From the IMG/VR virus record IMGVR_UViG_3300017667_000009, positions 1-64,000 of that record: a DNA stretch of 64,000 nt; one strand, written 5' to 3'. The notes beneath the pieces were generated by a model, which did no database searches, was not told the origin of the DNA, and saw only the letters and a list, made by a program, of their open reading frames with translations. The DNA is from a virus. The translations under genes and the position numbers were made by a program. Within the stretch, counting starts at the first letter, position 1. Each line of letters starts with the position of its first letter. This document shows positions 43,301 to 48,798 of the stretch, one piece after another.

Positions 43301-43838
43301 GGGCCGCACGATAAAAACGGGGTTGGTTCCCAATGCATTCACCCAGGTAAGCCGAAGCATTCAGGAGATCACCAATACCCCAATGAAAAAGGGGGATAGC
43401 TTCTACGCTCAGTTGTTCCGCGACTTCCCGGCCATGCGAGACAACTTTGATACCATGTATAATACCCTGGGCGAACCGATTGTCACCGAAACTCTATACA
43501 AGTTCAACCCTCTCAAAATGTCTACAATGGCAGATGAGAAGGAAAAGGATAGCTACAAATTATGGGAGCTTATTTCCAGCACAGGAGCTTACATCGGCAC
43601 CCCAAGCAAGTCCACTAGAATCTACGACTCATTAACCGGTGTAGATAGAGCCCTAACCCCAGAAGAGTATAACATATACGCTCTGCAGGCAGCCAAATAC
43701 ACCAAAGAGATGCTATTGATTGACTACGATGATCTAGTAACAGAAACCGATAAAAGGCTGATCAAAGATCGTATCTACCAAATCAAAGAGATGGCCAGAG
43801 AGAGAGCTAAAGGGGAATTGTTTGAGTCCATGTATTAA
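34335..43838 (+). CDS. giant polyvalent virion protein (kinase-like, ART, JAB, zincin domains)
   Basis: 3,167 aa, start overlapping the previous stop (TAATG). Regions visible by motif: KWTPP repeats at the N-terminus; hydrophobic Gly-rich segment (about 200-235); kinase-like fold (about 505-650: GGAEQDVYLSKNGDKVIKV, LSDVHSENVLKDADG, IDPM); first ADP-ribosyltransferase-like region (about 985-1115: GLVSGTYLST ... GFDSVYLPS); RadC/JAB metalloprotease-like domain (about 1285-1420, HNHPSGNLDPSQSD); second ART-like (about 1720-1945: LFHSSPYLFDKF, GYGLYFLD, GIDGITYSD); zincin HELAH (about 1987); then ~1,150 residues of helical packing domains. Domain mix is that of polyvalent proteins delivered with phage or plasmid DNA. 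Probably ejected to act on host targets. Confidence 0.8.
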   Translation: MGKKLKWTPPADAVAVEDNPVKWTPPQDAEPVMANGLTEEQDKQKSLAELTTPKKTGREAELESASAFVKPFVDFGKKAWSALTDMLPSGVAAGEAGMMRSKNAFEDKIVNEAYPSTSTPAGPVAPFVTDEMRKAAIENYSKKVGADSFQKEKQGFEGAIDTRKLGLLDYSRQQDKESAENTKGVIQDTKDIKDISTAASYVAGAMGNVIGLAPAMVVPIFPYLMEKGEAYKGGLSEIEKATGKSEEQILKEDLDKTARDNSDISGAVNTALEGLGTLSVFGKFIPKSLSVKLITKIFKSRFGGITAGAIGEGGTEAIQALNTKLAAKMSTGKYNDIFEAANDLTDQEIEEIKQEGFAGAVGGGGMSATSQLISKNENEPSIEPTTQEAPSNPVQRPEEAAQPTVVQPVQPSAQEVAKPVENINLAPDGKENKVDPEARGAQQEITGISQEDAENVTRGVQEASPTTEGAQRSERQLKKDQDQELEAYAKKTGTFIEDPKEAFGEKLAGGAEQDVYLSKNGDKVIKVNGLTNHGGWADFWDRLTLQKELFPSTAYNLIGFTKSGGRLSAISEQNRIIGTEVPRQELIQNLAEKGFYQIHPEGSPGQNQFYNPESGVRLSDVHSENVLKDADGNIQYIDPMLDRENPFVDEESQKYFNEQKAKYAEEIKPQSPSAIEGKKPISTTDGKVNQGGQGRQEGLLTPQEKGEVKKTSPVSNLVTEGIDDLKEIAKAEKATPLTDEQEKQAIEIAKKYNNEVKNPSKTGKEVVIANSFEESINIGKYGDKNAIRPGMAKSYKISKSGTPIDKIAQKASHSFDGSETSISPDDVWQFMVDHNSGPNTIYTPAGNPVLKDLSDQFTKIAGKGINRKTLKAFLSNMAEKYGSIDSVGRFVDKYYVDGVLDVEKVKKDIDNDPDFQENNQLSDYEFQLLTEDIYGQQEQGGELQPIPGNLDQQGGRQESKTGTEGGAIQAEFGDQTTSAEERVAEITSQPLTHVPGLNMGKGLVSGTYLSTEKDNRYEGTPQKATVKIKKPFVFKDENAIIPLRNKILQENKDKFTADDLENPFGELESIDDLNDAGIDKLAEMVRERLRTEGFDSVYLPSTETQEGELIVFDRENVDIEAGLQKVEEGSQELLGPYQLEALQRINKAQGDLLAAEKAYKAKKDTLAKSITEDQIDIFGNRNGDEGKLFQQSAADRDQVKKQLDELQRRVDKARQELESAKSSLKKAIEADKNSLFKDEKTKKTTEGVPYLSNPSANYGTGNSSVQRKDSPSNGIGSSIKAVWNKFKNIQFTGTTRVTSAADVADIMRLLEDKSVEHSFAVHVDQDGNSHIQFLSLGVTAGTVVDAKLVLAGVTKFNSKKVYLVHNHPSGNLDPSQSDIVLTNKIKSGLQDIGVDSEHLIMDTYKKEYTIINGKNSKQYKRKDRQDGVPLETHIMDEQTILKVPQTQIKDSRDIATFVQQLQYTAMPKNAVILLNIKNQIVGNYVFQDGIDLKQLTQWIGESATVMSVVFYGNQNNTLQVNQATSTLKNLDVNVLDYIVTGSNSQSIQGYYKSMSDGTLREDQEKYGTNNVNNPDRKASIKNALLKIAKGLIQSKQATPDNVIEKLREYLKGKRFGVTAKEIDQSIKSFNRYDKEKLTEFAEFVKKEEGDQVTDKKSVQKVMQDVFGLSEEESQSTAEVYDAVLSAIANRQGTTLEEQYQKIKFSKADKELADALAQNPAVKYQISLFHSSPYLFDKFRLSEVGKGVGQQKLGYGLYFLDQEGPTRGYATYPFVSKILPQFFKKYKAGKIDVAERLAYDFGGDLAIYKNQLAKEGKKLFGASQATNELSQLESLEQEINKRGLGTFTYKASAHQGKSPDQYDYLDGNTPLTAKQVEKLANSGISVEGMTGQQAYDAIAKERGGQKQASEFLLENGIDGITYSDEAMFVDKSRAKGSKVYVVFDDNAVSIEETIKFQRDAERVKGAMRDMMNGQAIIYALTNPDVSTPVHELAHIYENYLSSAERKDILEWSGQKEWNVETSENFARGFEQYLKDGQAPNSKLQQAFENFKKWLNDIYQNINPSKIELNAKMKGIYAQMTDVKASENKSQKQKPAPKSAESNQSIESSKKERTIAKRYLSDESVSDEVKQGLSQEGRYYIPTTDLTRQAEADAYIEEKGIDQSIADITDPNNGLSDQNRIFIGKTIYAQLKQEVKTSETPNAVRDKINRLVEEIAKLGTRAGQTVQAFANMFASDAEQVAYSLTKEYNKSRNEALDINKANVDDLISLILDKAPKEALQSLLSDPRIKAILDESKKSENLRQSKRKQFTQKVLNKLDEIEKQIDDSIKSGRVNLDFSMGLLPLTYKAAINTIRLAVKAGDSLADAVEKAINEVKQNNKDWDESDFRKQFASDIKEERKADRKTLLEYLQGESFKDLAIGHYKTLNSKKQELQEALEKDLEPSEAKRLMDTLEKIVGEKRQKLIEQKFGSKLSLPKKKRLVKQMADKIKEFTDLGVLSDKKLRDAYLESIELPAISDEQSKKLEELVERAEAKPMGWQRFEAVQDIIRYHQQVTPLSWGSVVESIWYANMLSSLSTHKVNFEANAVRTMAETFVSSVQSVIEYKNPKVAFKNISFQLKGLVEGYNRNLKEAANILKNGYYPVKSNKFEGFAGVKTSQASVLEVLNKKNPLSWWRYVGRLLTATDILFYGGLKHMRAHQLAFREAYSKNQNTFDKTTLAKANELIGRTSIQLNAAQTRAESEGLTGKQKNRRIYEIMEQSWSELNREDATSFAVKGTYNHEPEGVMGLLSSSISTLTTSVPIVKTVVPFTRVISNVVNDYLDYTPWGLVRAAKGGMGIPTKPSYSKFTAEELLREKIKAISGSMAMVTLYAMSQSEDDDEPLLEITADGTGSFKNNFELARTGWKEYTAKIKGTDIRFDYRNTQLAIPFAVIGYINDSRKYKKDEMNDTQIGLIVSGTFHFISDLSFLSGMSDFFQILSDDKNFGDKITKFAGRTIKTGLVPNAFTQVSRSIQEITNTPMKKGDSFYAQLFRDFPAMRDNFDTMYNTLGEPIVTETLYKFNPLKMSTMADEKEKDSYKLWELISSTGAYIGTPSKSTRIYDSLTGVDRALTPEEYNIYALQAAKYTKEMLLIDYDDLVTETDKRLIKDRIYQIKEMARERAKGELFESMY

Positions 43839-43866
43839 AAAGGCTACCCTCAAATAGCCTTTTTTG
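43836..43866. terminator. terminator after the polyvalent gene
   Basis: AAAAAGGCTA-ccctcaaa-TAGCCTTTTT, stem of 5 GC-containing pairs flanked by A/T runs, so it can work in both directions. Its first bases overlap the stop codon region of the giant gene. Confidence 0.8.
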
Positions 43867-43984
43867 TCTTTGTTTGCGCAGAAAAAAACGAGCATTTTTT
43901 ACCCTATTGCATGGGGGCTATATCTGGTGGCCATCCTAATTGATTAACAAATGTATATTTTTATTTACTATTATCAAATAAATA

Positions 43985-44377
43985 TTACATTTTGTTTATA
44001 AAGCGCTCAGGCAACCACACGTTTTCAAGTTCCTTGGCATCTTTAAAAAGCGGGGCTATTTCTTTTGGGTTAATTCCTGCCAATCCGCAACCCACTTCTG
44101 TTACTAAGAAATCCAAATTTTTGTTATTCTTAGCGAACTCTATAAAATCATCTACAAAAGGGGCTATCTCATTGATTGATAGCGTTCGAGTTACACTGGC
44201 ATCCTTAGTTGGAATGCCGTATGTTTTGCCTTGCAATCCTTTTGCTTGCCCCCACTTTGCTCCCCAGCTCAAAGCAGTTTTGGCGGCTCCCCTGCCGTGT
44301 TTCCCTGATAGGTTAGATCCAAATACAAAAATCTGATTGTCTTTTAACTCGGTGATGTTTGGGTTAGTTATTCTCAT
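43985..44377 (-). CDS. macro-domain (ADP-ribose binding) phage protein
   Basis: 130 aa from ATG at 44377; a GTG start 27 codons upstream would lie in the promoter region and is less likely. Phage-type macro domain: NQIFVFGSNLSGKHGRGAAKTALSWGAKWGQAKGLQGKTYGIPTKD, then FLVTEVGCGLAGINPKEIAPLFKDA. The GSNLSGKHGRGAA loop and GCGLAG loop would hold ADP-ribose. Family members bind or hydrolyse ADP-ribose (from proteins, DNA or the 1''-phosphate). Placed convergent with the ART-containing giant gene, and last in the minus early operon. Confidence 0.82.
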   Translation of the reverse strand: MRITNPNITELKDNQIFVFGSNLSGKHGRGAAKTALSWGAKWGQAKGLQGKTYGIPTKDASVTRTLSINEIAPFVDDFIEFAKNNKNLDFLVTEVGCGLAGINPKEIAPLFKDAKELENVWLPERFINKM

Positions 44378-44454
44378 AAGTTGGCTTATTTTTCCATAAA
44401 TGTAAATAATATTTATTATTTGTTTTGTTATTCTTCCAACCAGCGTCCGTAATA

Positions 44455-45345
44455 TCACATTCTATCAATCAAATGTCTGCCCGAGTTCTTCACCATCCTT
44501 TCCAAAAACAGCTTATCTCTCTTTGGTATTTCAAACCGAATGATGTTTAAGTTCTTGTAGTACCCATGGTCCAAGATAAAAGGAAGTCCATCGAATGGAG
44601 GCCCTTCGATAATAGCTTGAGATATAAAATAGTATTTTCTTTGCTCCAAAGGATCATCAATTTGCCCAGCTAATTCCATTATTGATTCCATTTCGCTTTG
44701 ATACGGGCAAAAAATAATAAGCTCTCCAAAATCACAGTTAGGCACAATTCCGTTTACTTCGAGTAGGGTTGCGTTGCTTACGATCTGCCAGTAAAATTTC
44801 TCCCCGTCAGCGTGTTTTTTTACCTTCAGCCCTTTCTTATTTGTGTATCCGAAGCGAAGTGCATTCATGGCATCTATACCCGTCAGTCCTTCGTACAGTG
44901 GATCCACTAGAGAGCAGAATGATTTTAAAGTGAATGGCGCTTTAATGTCTCCACAGGTATTTTCTTTTTCTGCATCGGGCGTACCGCACCAAAAGTCATA
45001 TTTCGGGTGAACAATGGTTTCCTTGGATATCAGTTTATAATCTACATCGAGCACTTCAAATACTTTCTTCTCTACCAGTTTCCCCCAGGCTAATGGTCTT
45101 GCGTTCGATTCCGCGTCAATAGACTTACCCATTCTCCTCTCCATATTGCACTCATGGATGTAGGTTGTTGCGGGGTCGCTCAAAATGGTCTCGTCCTCAA
45201 TAGTAGTAGTCGCGCTCCCCACCCCTTCCTTTGGCCTTTTACCAAGTTCTTCCTTGGTCATCTTCCGGGTTCCAAAGGTTGTCAGGGCTACTATCTCGCT
45301 AGAGGTAAATGAGCCGTCTCGTAGTTTGTTGTCTAGTGTTGTCAT
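44455..45345 (-). CDS. YqaJ/RecE-like exonuclease (PD-(D/E)XK)
   Basis: 296 aa. Conserved nuclease pieces: RPLAWGKLVEKKVFE (helix with Glu), YDFWCGTPDAE (acidic position), CGDIKAP (D-x-K) and EKFYWQIVSNATLLEVNG (QxxxxxxLL helix). This order, G-xxD...D-I-K...Q, is that of lambda Exo/YqaJ nucleases. Degrades one DNA strand to give 3' overhangs for the annealing protein. Its likely partner (RecT-like) is at 57263 in the opposite early operon. The downstream macro-domain gene may be co-transcribed. Confidence 0.78.
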   Translation of the reverse strand: MTTLDNKLRDGSFTSSEIVALTTFGTRKMTKEELGKRPKEGVGSATTTIEDETILSDPATTYIHECNMERRMGKSIDAESNARPLAWGKLVEKKVFEVLDVDYKLISKETIVHPKYDFWCGTPDAEKENTCGDIKAPFTLKSFCSLVDPLYEGLTGIDAMNALRFGYTNKKGLKVKKHADGEKFYWQIVSNATLLEVNGIVPNCDFGELIIFCPYQSEMESIMELAGQIDDPLEQRKYYFISQAIIEGPPFDGLPFILDHGYYKNLNIIRFEIPKRDKLFLERMVKNSGRHLIDRM

Positions 45346-45353
45346 TTTATTTT

Positions 45354-45644
45354 TTACTGTAAATCCACTAATCTCTCCTCCTCAAATTCACTATTATTAG
45401 TCTGCTTTATTCTCCTGCTAAGAAGGGTTGCTAATTTCTCGATTTCAATCATCAAAAGTTTTTTTCTATCCCCTAGATTCAGAAATAAAGAAACCAAAAC
45501 CCTAAGTTGATTAACGTTAATTTTCAACAGGTTTGCGGCCTCAACTTTCGAGTAGTATCGCTTCATTTCCTTTAGCTTTCTTGTGGCATATTGACGGTAC
45601 ACAATTTTCCCGTTCTCGCACTTTTTTTCGGCTTTTGGTTTCAT
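45354..45644 (-). CDS. small HTH (MerR/excisionase-like) protein
   Basis: 96 aa; an internal Met (MKRYYSKVEAANLL...) is the more typical start and would give about 69 aa. The segment YYSKVEAANLLKINVNQLRVLVSLF looks like a helix-turn-helix of the excisionase/MerR sort. The rest is a basic helix. ATGA overlap with the preceding gene. Possible regulator. Confidence 0.55.
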   Translation of the reverse strand: MKPKAEKKCENGKIVYRQYATRKLKEMKRYYSKVEAANLLKINVNQLRVLVSLFLNLGDRKKLLMIEIEKLATLLSRRIKQTNNSEFEEERLVDLQ

Positions 45645-45844
45645 TTCATCTCTTTTTTATGGATTTCGCCTAGTTCGGATGCTATTCGCGCTCCATCTCT
45701 CAAAGAATATTCACCTCCGAGCCTTCTCATCTCTGACTGTACGACAAGGATTAATTCAGATAGATTGTCGCTGATTGCAACTACCCCTGTCATTCCTAGG
45801 GCCATCCTAAGAAATTGAACTTGTTTTTTTGTTGGTCTTTTCAT
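45641..45844 (-). CDS. small hypothetical protein
   Basis: 67 aa, basic N-terminus (MKRPTKKQVQFLRMALG), helical; possibly RNA- or DNA-binding. ATGA-coupled to the following gene. Not recognised. Confidence 0.5.
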   Translation of the reverse strand: MKRPTKKQVQFLRMALGMTGVVAISDNLSELILVVQSEMRRLGGEYSLRDGARIASELGEIHKKEMK

Positions 45845-45855
45845 GTCTAAGTTGT

Positions 45856-46065
45856 TTAATCATCCTCATGCTCTCTCTCCCCCGCAGAGTAATCCGGTTC
45901 GTAATCAATCTCGTTCTCAGTGCCACAGAAAGGGCAAATTTCCGTATGTACGTCCTCGCCACAGTCCTCGTTTGTGCAGGCTTGGATAACTGGTACCATT
46001 GGGTACGGATTTGTTGGTAGCCCATCTGGTGAGTCGTATGGGACGTGGTTAGAGTGCTTTGCCAT
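45856..46065 (-). CDS. zinc-ribbon protein
   Basis: 69 aa. Cys pairs CTNEDC ... CPFC (Cx4C and Cx2C with 9 residues between) form a likely zinc ribbon; the C-terminus is very acidic (EREHEDD), as in small DNA-mimic or protein-docking tails. A frame-shifted open frame on the same strand (45807-46025) overlaps it and is not considered real. Confidence 0.6.
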   Translation of the reverse strand: MAKHSNHVPYDSPDGLPTNPYPMVPVIQACTNEDCGEDVHTEICPFCGTENEIDYEPDYSAGEREHEDD

Positions 46066-46067
46066 GC

Positions 46068-46391
46068 TTAGAAATAAATTGCTTTCTCTTTAAGTAGTGC
46101 CTCCTGCAAAATCATGTAAAGTATAATATCCCCTAGCTTCTCATCAATCAGTTCTGCACTCGGGCATTTACCTTTATCCAAGTCGTTTAGTATATCCTGG
46201 TACGATACAAAGTGTTTCAGAAAGAACCCATGCAGCGCTCGTTGTGGAGTAATATTCTCTACTCTGGCTGCTGAATTGAAGTTGTGGAATACATCATTAT
46301 TACGTCTGTACTCCTTACCTTTTACTACAAGCAGTTCGCGGATTTTAGCTATCCTGTCTTCTACTATTTTATTGAACTGTTCTTCTGTCAT
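46068..46391 (-). CDS. Nmad1/DUF1599-like nucleotide-modification-associated protein
   Basis: 107 aa from ATG at 46391 (MTEEQFNKIVEDRI); the longer frame upstream would overlap its neighbour. Pattern VKGKEYRRNNDVFHNFNSAARVENITPQRALHGFFLKHFVSYQDIL ... SAELIDEKLGDIILYMILQEALL matches the DUF1599 family (K-G-x-E-Y, NF, KH, EKLGDI-x-Y). The family is associated with modified DNA bases in phages; the exact reaction is uncertain. Confidence 0.7.
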   Translation of the reverse strand: MTEEQFNKIVEDRIAKIRELLVVKGKEYRRNNDVFHNFNSAARVENITPQRALHGFFLKHFVSYQDILNDLDKGKCPSAELIDEKLGDIILYMILQEALLKEKAIYF

Positions 46392-46395
46392 AATT

Positions 46396-46584
46396 TCAAA
46401 CTTTATACCTCCTACAAGTCTTGCATTTTTTGACTCCGTACTGGCCTTCATCCCAGTCGTGGCCGTACTCGCACAATTCAAAGTTTAATTTGAACCGAAC
46501 GGGCTCCGATATATGTAGGATTTTGAGAATGACATTTTGCTCTGTAGTAAATGTTTCCATAGATATTTTTAGCGATTTACTCAT
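46396..46584 (-). CDS. small protein with C-terminal zinc-finger motif
   Basis: 62 aa from ATG at 46584, overlapping the upstream stop by 8 nt. Ends CEYGHDWDEGQYGVKKCKTCRRYKV, with C-x-x-x-H and CxxC that could bind zinc. The longer frame from 46668 overlaps the upstream gene and is not favoured. Not recognised further. Confidence 0.55.
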   Translation of the reverse strand: MSKSLKISMETFTTEQNVILKILHISEPVRFKLNFELCEYGHDWDEGQYGVKKCKTCRRYKV

Positions 46585-47116
46585 ATCGGAAGTCGGTAAA
46601 GTGTAGAATTTTGCCTTGCCAGTCGATTTTAAACCATTTGCAAAACTGATGAAGTCCATAAAAACCATCGTTTTGAACCAACTTAACTACATTCATGGTG
46701 TCTTCAATTTCTTTTCCGTCAACCTTAATACAAAATTTTGCTCCATGCTCCCTGTATACTTTAGGATCAATCGATCCGGCACAAGTTATTTTGATCTTCT
46801 GTATACTCTTTATCGTGCCCAGTTCCGGAATCCCTTCGTTGAAGTGATGTAGTATCTTGTAGCCTGCGCCACGGTAGACCATGGATACTTTCATTCCTGC
46901 CTTCCAGCGATCGTGTTTGTCCTCTCGGAACGTGTGAATTTTGGGAGTGTAGTACTTTATTGAAACCGAATGAGTGTCAGGCCCATTGCGTACTGGTTCC
47001 TCACCACTAGGCTGAAAATAGCCTGCTCCGGCCAATATCTTCTCCCTAAAATTTGTCGGCTCAGGCTTTCCGTCTTCCCCTTTCCATGGGAAATATTGTT
47101 TGAATCCTAGTATCAT
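46577..47116 (-). CDS. ASCH/PUA-like domain protein
   Basis: 179 aa. Contains KIHTFREDKHDRWKAGMKVSMVYRGAGYKILHHFNEG and KSIQKIKIT, then a C-terminal KLVQNDGFYGLHQFCKWFKIDWQGKILHFTDFRYE. The 'IHT-R...RW..G' and 'DGF......W...GKI-HFTD-RY' blocks are characteristic of phage ASCH-type proteins, which probably bind RNA or modified nucleotides. Early-operon member between DUF1351 and Nmad1, so linked to nucleic-acid metabolism. Confidence 0.65.
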   Translation of the reverse strand: MILGFKQYFPWKGEDGKPEPTNFREKILAGAGYFQPSGEEPVRNGPDTHSVSIKYYTPKIHTFREDKHDRWKAGMKVSMVYRGAGYKILHHFNEGIPELGTIKSIQKIKITCAGSIDPKVYREHGAKFCIKVDGKEIEDTMNVVKLVQNDGFYGLHQFCKWFKIDWQGKILHFTDFRYE

Positions 47117-47118
47117 GG

Positions 47119-48198
47119 CTACTTGTTTTCGGTTGCCAACTTAGAGGCTTGCTTCAGAAGCTCGTTGATCTGCTTTGCTACTGCCTTGCCTTTCTTAGAT
47201 TTGAAATGAGTCCAAATCATTACGTTGTCACCAATCAGGGCATCATTTAAAGTGTCAGCAAGCCACGCAAACTTATCCTTGTCAGAACTTAAAAGAAGTT
47301 TCTCTTCGGCTTCTTCTTTAGCCTTGCGATCGCTTTCAATTTTATCCTCTGCTTCGCGCTTGGCTTTTGCTTCGGCCTCAATCTTTGCTTTCTCCGCAGC
47401 TTGCTTTTTTGCAAGTTCTAGTTCCTCTTGGCGAACTTTTTCCAGTCGCTCTTTTTCTTTAGCGTCCTCGATGGCTTTTTTCTCTGCATCAAGTTTATCT
47501 TGCTCTGCTTTCAACTTAGCCGCCTGATCCTCGTTAGCCTTTTTTATCTTCTCTTGCTCCAGCCAGAATGCCTCTTGCTGCTCACGTAGTTCTTTCTGCT
47601 GCTGCTCAAACAAAGCCTTTTGGCGCAATCCTTCTGCTAGTTCTTCTTTCTCTTTCTCCTCACGATCAATGCGCTCCATTTCCTTTACTCTCTCACTCTC
47701 TTCAAATGCCGCAGTGGCCTCAGAAAGTATCTGCTCAAACTGAAAATCAGCTATCTCTTTCAGTGTGTGAAAGTCCATTGCATAGTTCACCGCGTTCAAT
47801 CGGTCCAGCATAGATTGTATTCTGGCAGATTCTTTTTTCTCGGCTTCAAGCCTGATTTTTTCTTTTTCTTCGTAAATCTCATCCTCCATTACACCTAAAG
47901 CATCCTCCATTGGCTCGATAATGTTCACCAAGTGGTTCTCTCTTTCAATAACGGCTTTCTGAAACCTCACGGCAGAGTCACGAAGCATCTTAGAGGCGTT
48001 CGTTATTGTCACACGTTGCTTCTTTAGGGTTTTCCGGGCGGTCTCTACAGCTTTCAAACCTTCTTTGTCGTCTACTCCGTTTACTTTCAAATCTTTGAAA
48101 GAGTCCCGAAGTGTGATCAGGCCCGCCTCTGTGATCTCGAAGTCTGTCTCAAACTTTTTGAGCTCTGTTTCGATGAAGTCTGTTTTTGCTATTTCCAT
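47119..48198 (-). CDS. DUF1351-like coiled-coil protein
   Basis: 359 aa. N-terminal ~110 residues (LKVNGVDDKEGLKAVETARKTLKKQRVTITNASKMLRDSAV) match the start of DUF1351 proteins, which sit next to recombination genes in many phages. A very long coiled coil follows (about 100-300, Glu/Lys/Ala repeats), and a small C-terminal domain (KDKFAWLADTLNDALIGDNVMIW). Its place beside NinG and the exonuclease fits a recombination role, still unknown at the biochemical level. Confidence 0.7.
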   Translation of the reverse strand: MEIAKTDFIETELKKFETDFEITEAGLITLRDSFKDLKVNGVDDKEGLKAVETARKTLKKQRVTITNASKMLRDSAVRFQKAVIERENHLVNIIEPMEDALGVMEDEIYEEKEKIRLEAEKKESARIQSMLDRLNAVNYAMDFHTLKEIADFQFEQILSEATAAFEESERVKEMERIDREEKEKEELAEGLRQKALFEQQQKELREQQEAFWLEQEKIKKANEDQAAKLKAEQDKLDAEKKAIEDAKEKERLEKVRQEELELAKKQAAEKAKIEAEAKAKREAEDKIESDRKAKEEAEEKLLLSSDKDKFAWLADTLNDALIGDNVMIWTHFKSKKGKAVAKQINELLKQASKLATENK

Positions 48199-48208
48199 GG
48201 TTGCTTTT

Positions 48209-48595
48209 TTATAATCCCTTTTCTTTTTTAATTTTTTCGATCTCTTTTTTGTAGTGGTCTGTTAAGGCGTTAATCTCGAACTCAGCACGTTTACAAATTT
48301 GCCTAGATAGAACAAGTAGCTTCTCAGCGGTGCCAGCCCCATACTTTTTATTTATAGCCAGACTGTATTTGAACTGATCGCCTGAATTAAACCTGTTCGA
48401 CCCGCGAGATTGAGCATGTACGTTTTGCTCATGGAACTTTGTTGCTAGGTGTCTACGTCCAATAAAATGACCTGCATCGGCATCCTTCCAGTGCATTCGC
48501 TTACCCGTTGTTATGCAGGTTACAATGCCGTTATTATCAGCATCACGAAGCCTTATGTAAATAGAAAACACCCGCCAAAGCTTATCGTCTTTCAC
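48209..48595 (-). CDS. NinG-like recombination protein, zinc cysteines missing
   Basis: 128 aa. Starts at GTG 48595 in a GTGA overlap with the previous stop. NinG/Rap pattern: KLWRVFSIYIRLRDADNNGIVTCITTGKRMHWKDADAGHFIGRRHLATKFHEQNVHAQSRGSNRFNSGDQFKYSLAINKKYGAGTAEKL. In the family the HNH core has paired cysteines around 'C-x-TCG' and 'Q-C-x-x-CN'; here they read CITTG and QSRGSN, so three of four expected ligands are replaced. Lambda NinG aids RecA-dependent exchange, probably by resolving branched DNA. The aspartate and histidine core (DADAGHFIGRR) is kept. Confidence 0.8.
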   Translation of the reverse strand: MKDDKLWRVFSIYIRLRDADNNGIVTCITTGKRMHWKDADAGHFIGRRHLATKFHEQNVHAQSRGSNRFNSGDQFKYSLAINKKYGAGTAEKLLVLSRQICKRAEFEINALTDHYKKEIEKIKKEKGL

Positions 48596-48792
48596 TTAGG
48601 AAGATTGTAGGCAGTCCAGAATTTTACGCTTACTGGAGTTAAGTCCCAACTCTCTAGCACTCTATACCATCCCAATAAAGGCACAAACACAACTCGTTTT
48701 GGGATGTCAGGACTTAAATCAGTGATCCCCAGTACTACTCCCCCCTCCGGCTTCTCAACCTTTTCATCAATCCAATTAATTTCTGTTTTCAT
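48592..48792 (-). CDS. DUF551-like small protein
   Basis: 66 aa. INWIDEKVEKPEGGVVLGITDLSP, then GWYRVLESWDLTPVSVKFWTAYNLPK. DUF551 proteins start with a WI-x-x-x-EKP block and end with a W-x-x-LP motif; both are here. Family is widespread in phages and of unknown role. Confidence 0.7.
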   Translation of the reverse strand: MKTEINWIDEKVEKPEGGVVLGITDLSPDIPKRVVFVPLLGWYRVLESWDLTPVSVKFWTAYNLPK

Positions 48793-48798
48793 ATTATT

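Noticed and set aside
44378-44458. 27-aa extension of the macro-domain gene
   Set aside because: GTG start, AT-rich hydrophobic stretch in the probable promoter, with a GTAAATAA motif inside it.
45807-46025. 72-aa minus-strand open frame overlapping the zinc-ribbon gene
   Set aside because: Different frame in the same DNA; the zinc-ribbon frame has ordered Cys pairs and fits the operon spacing.
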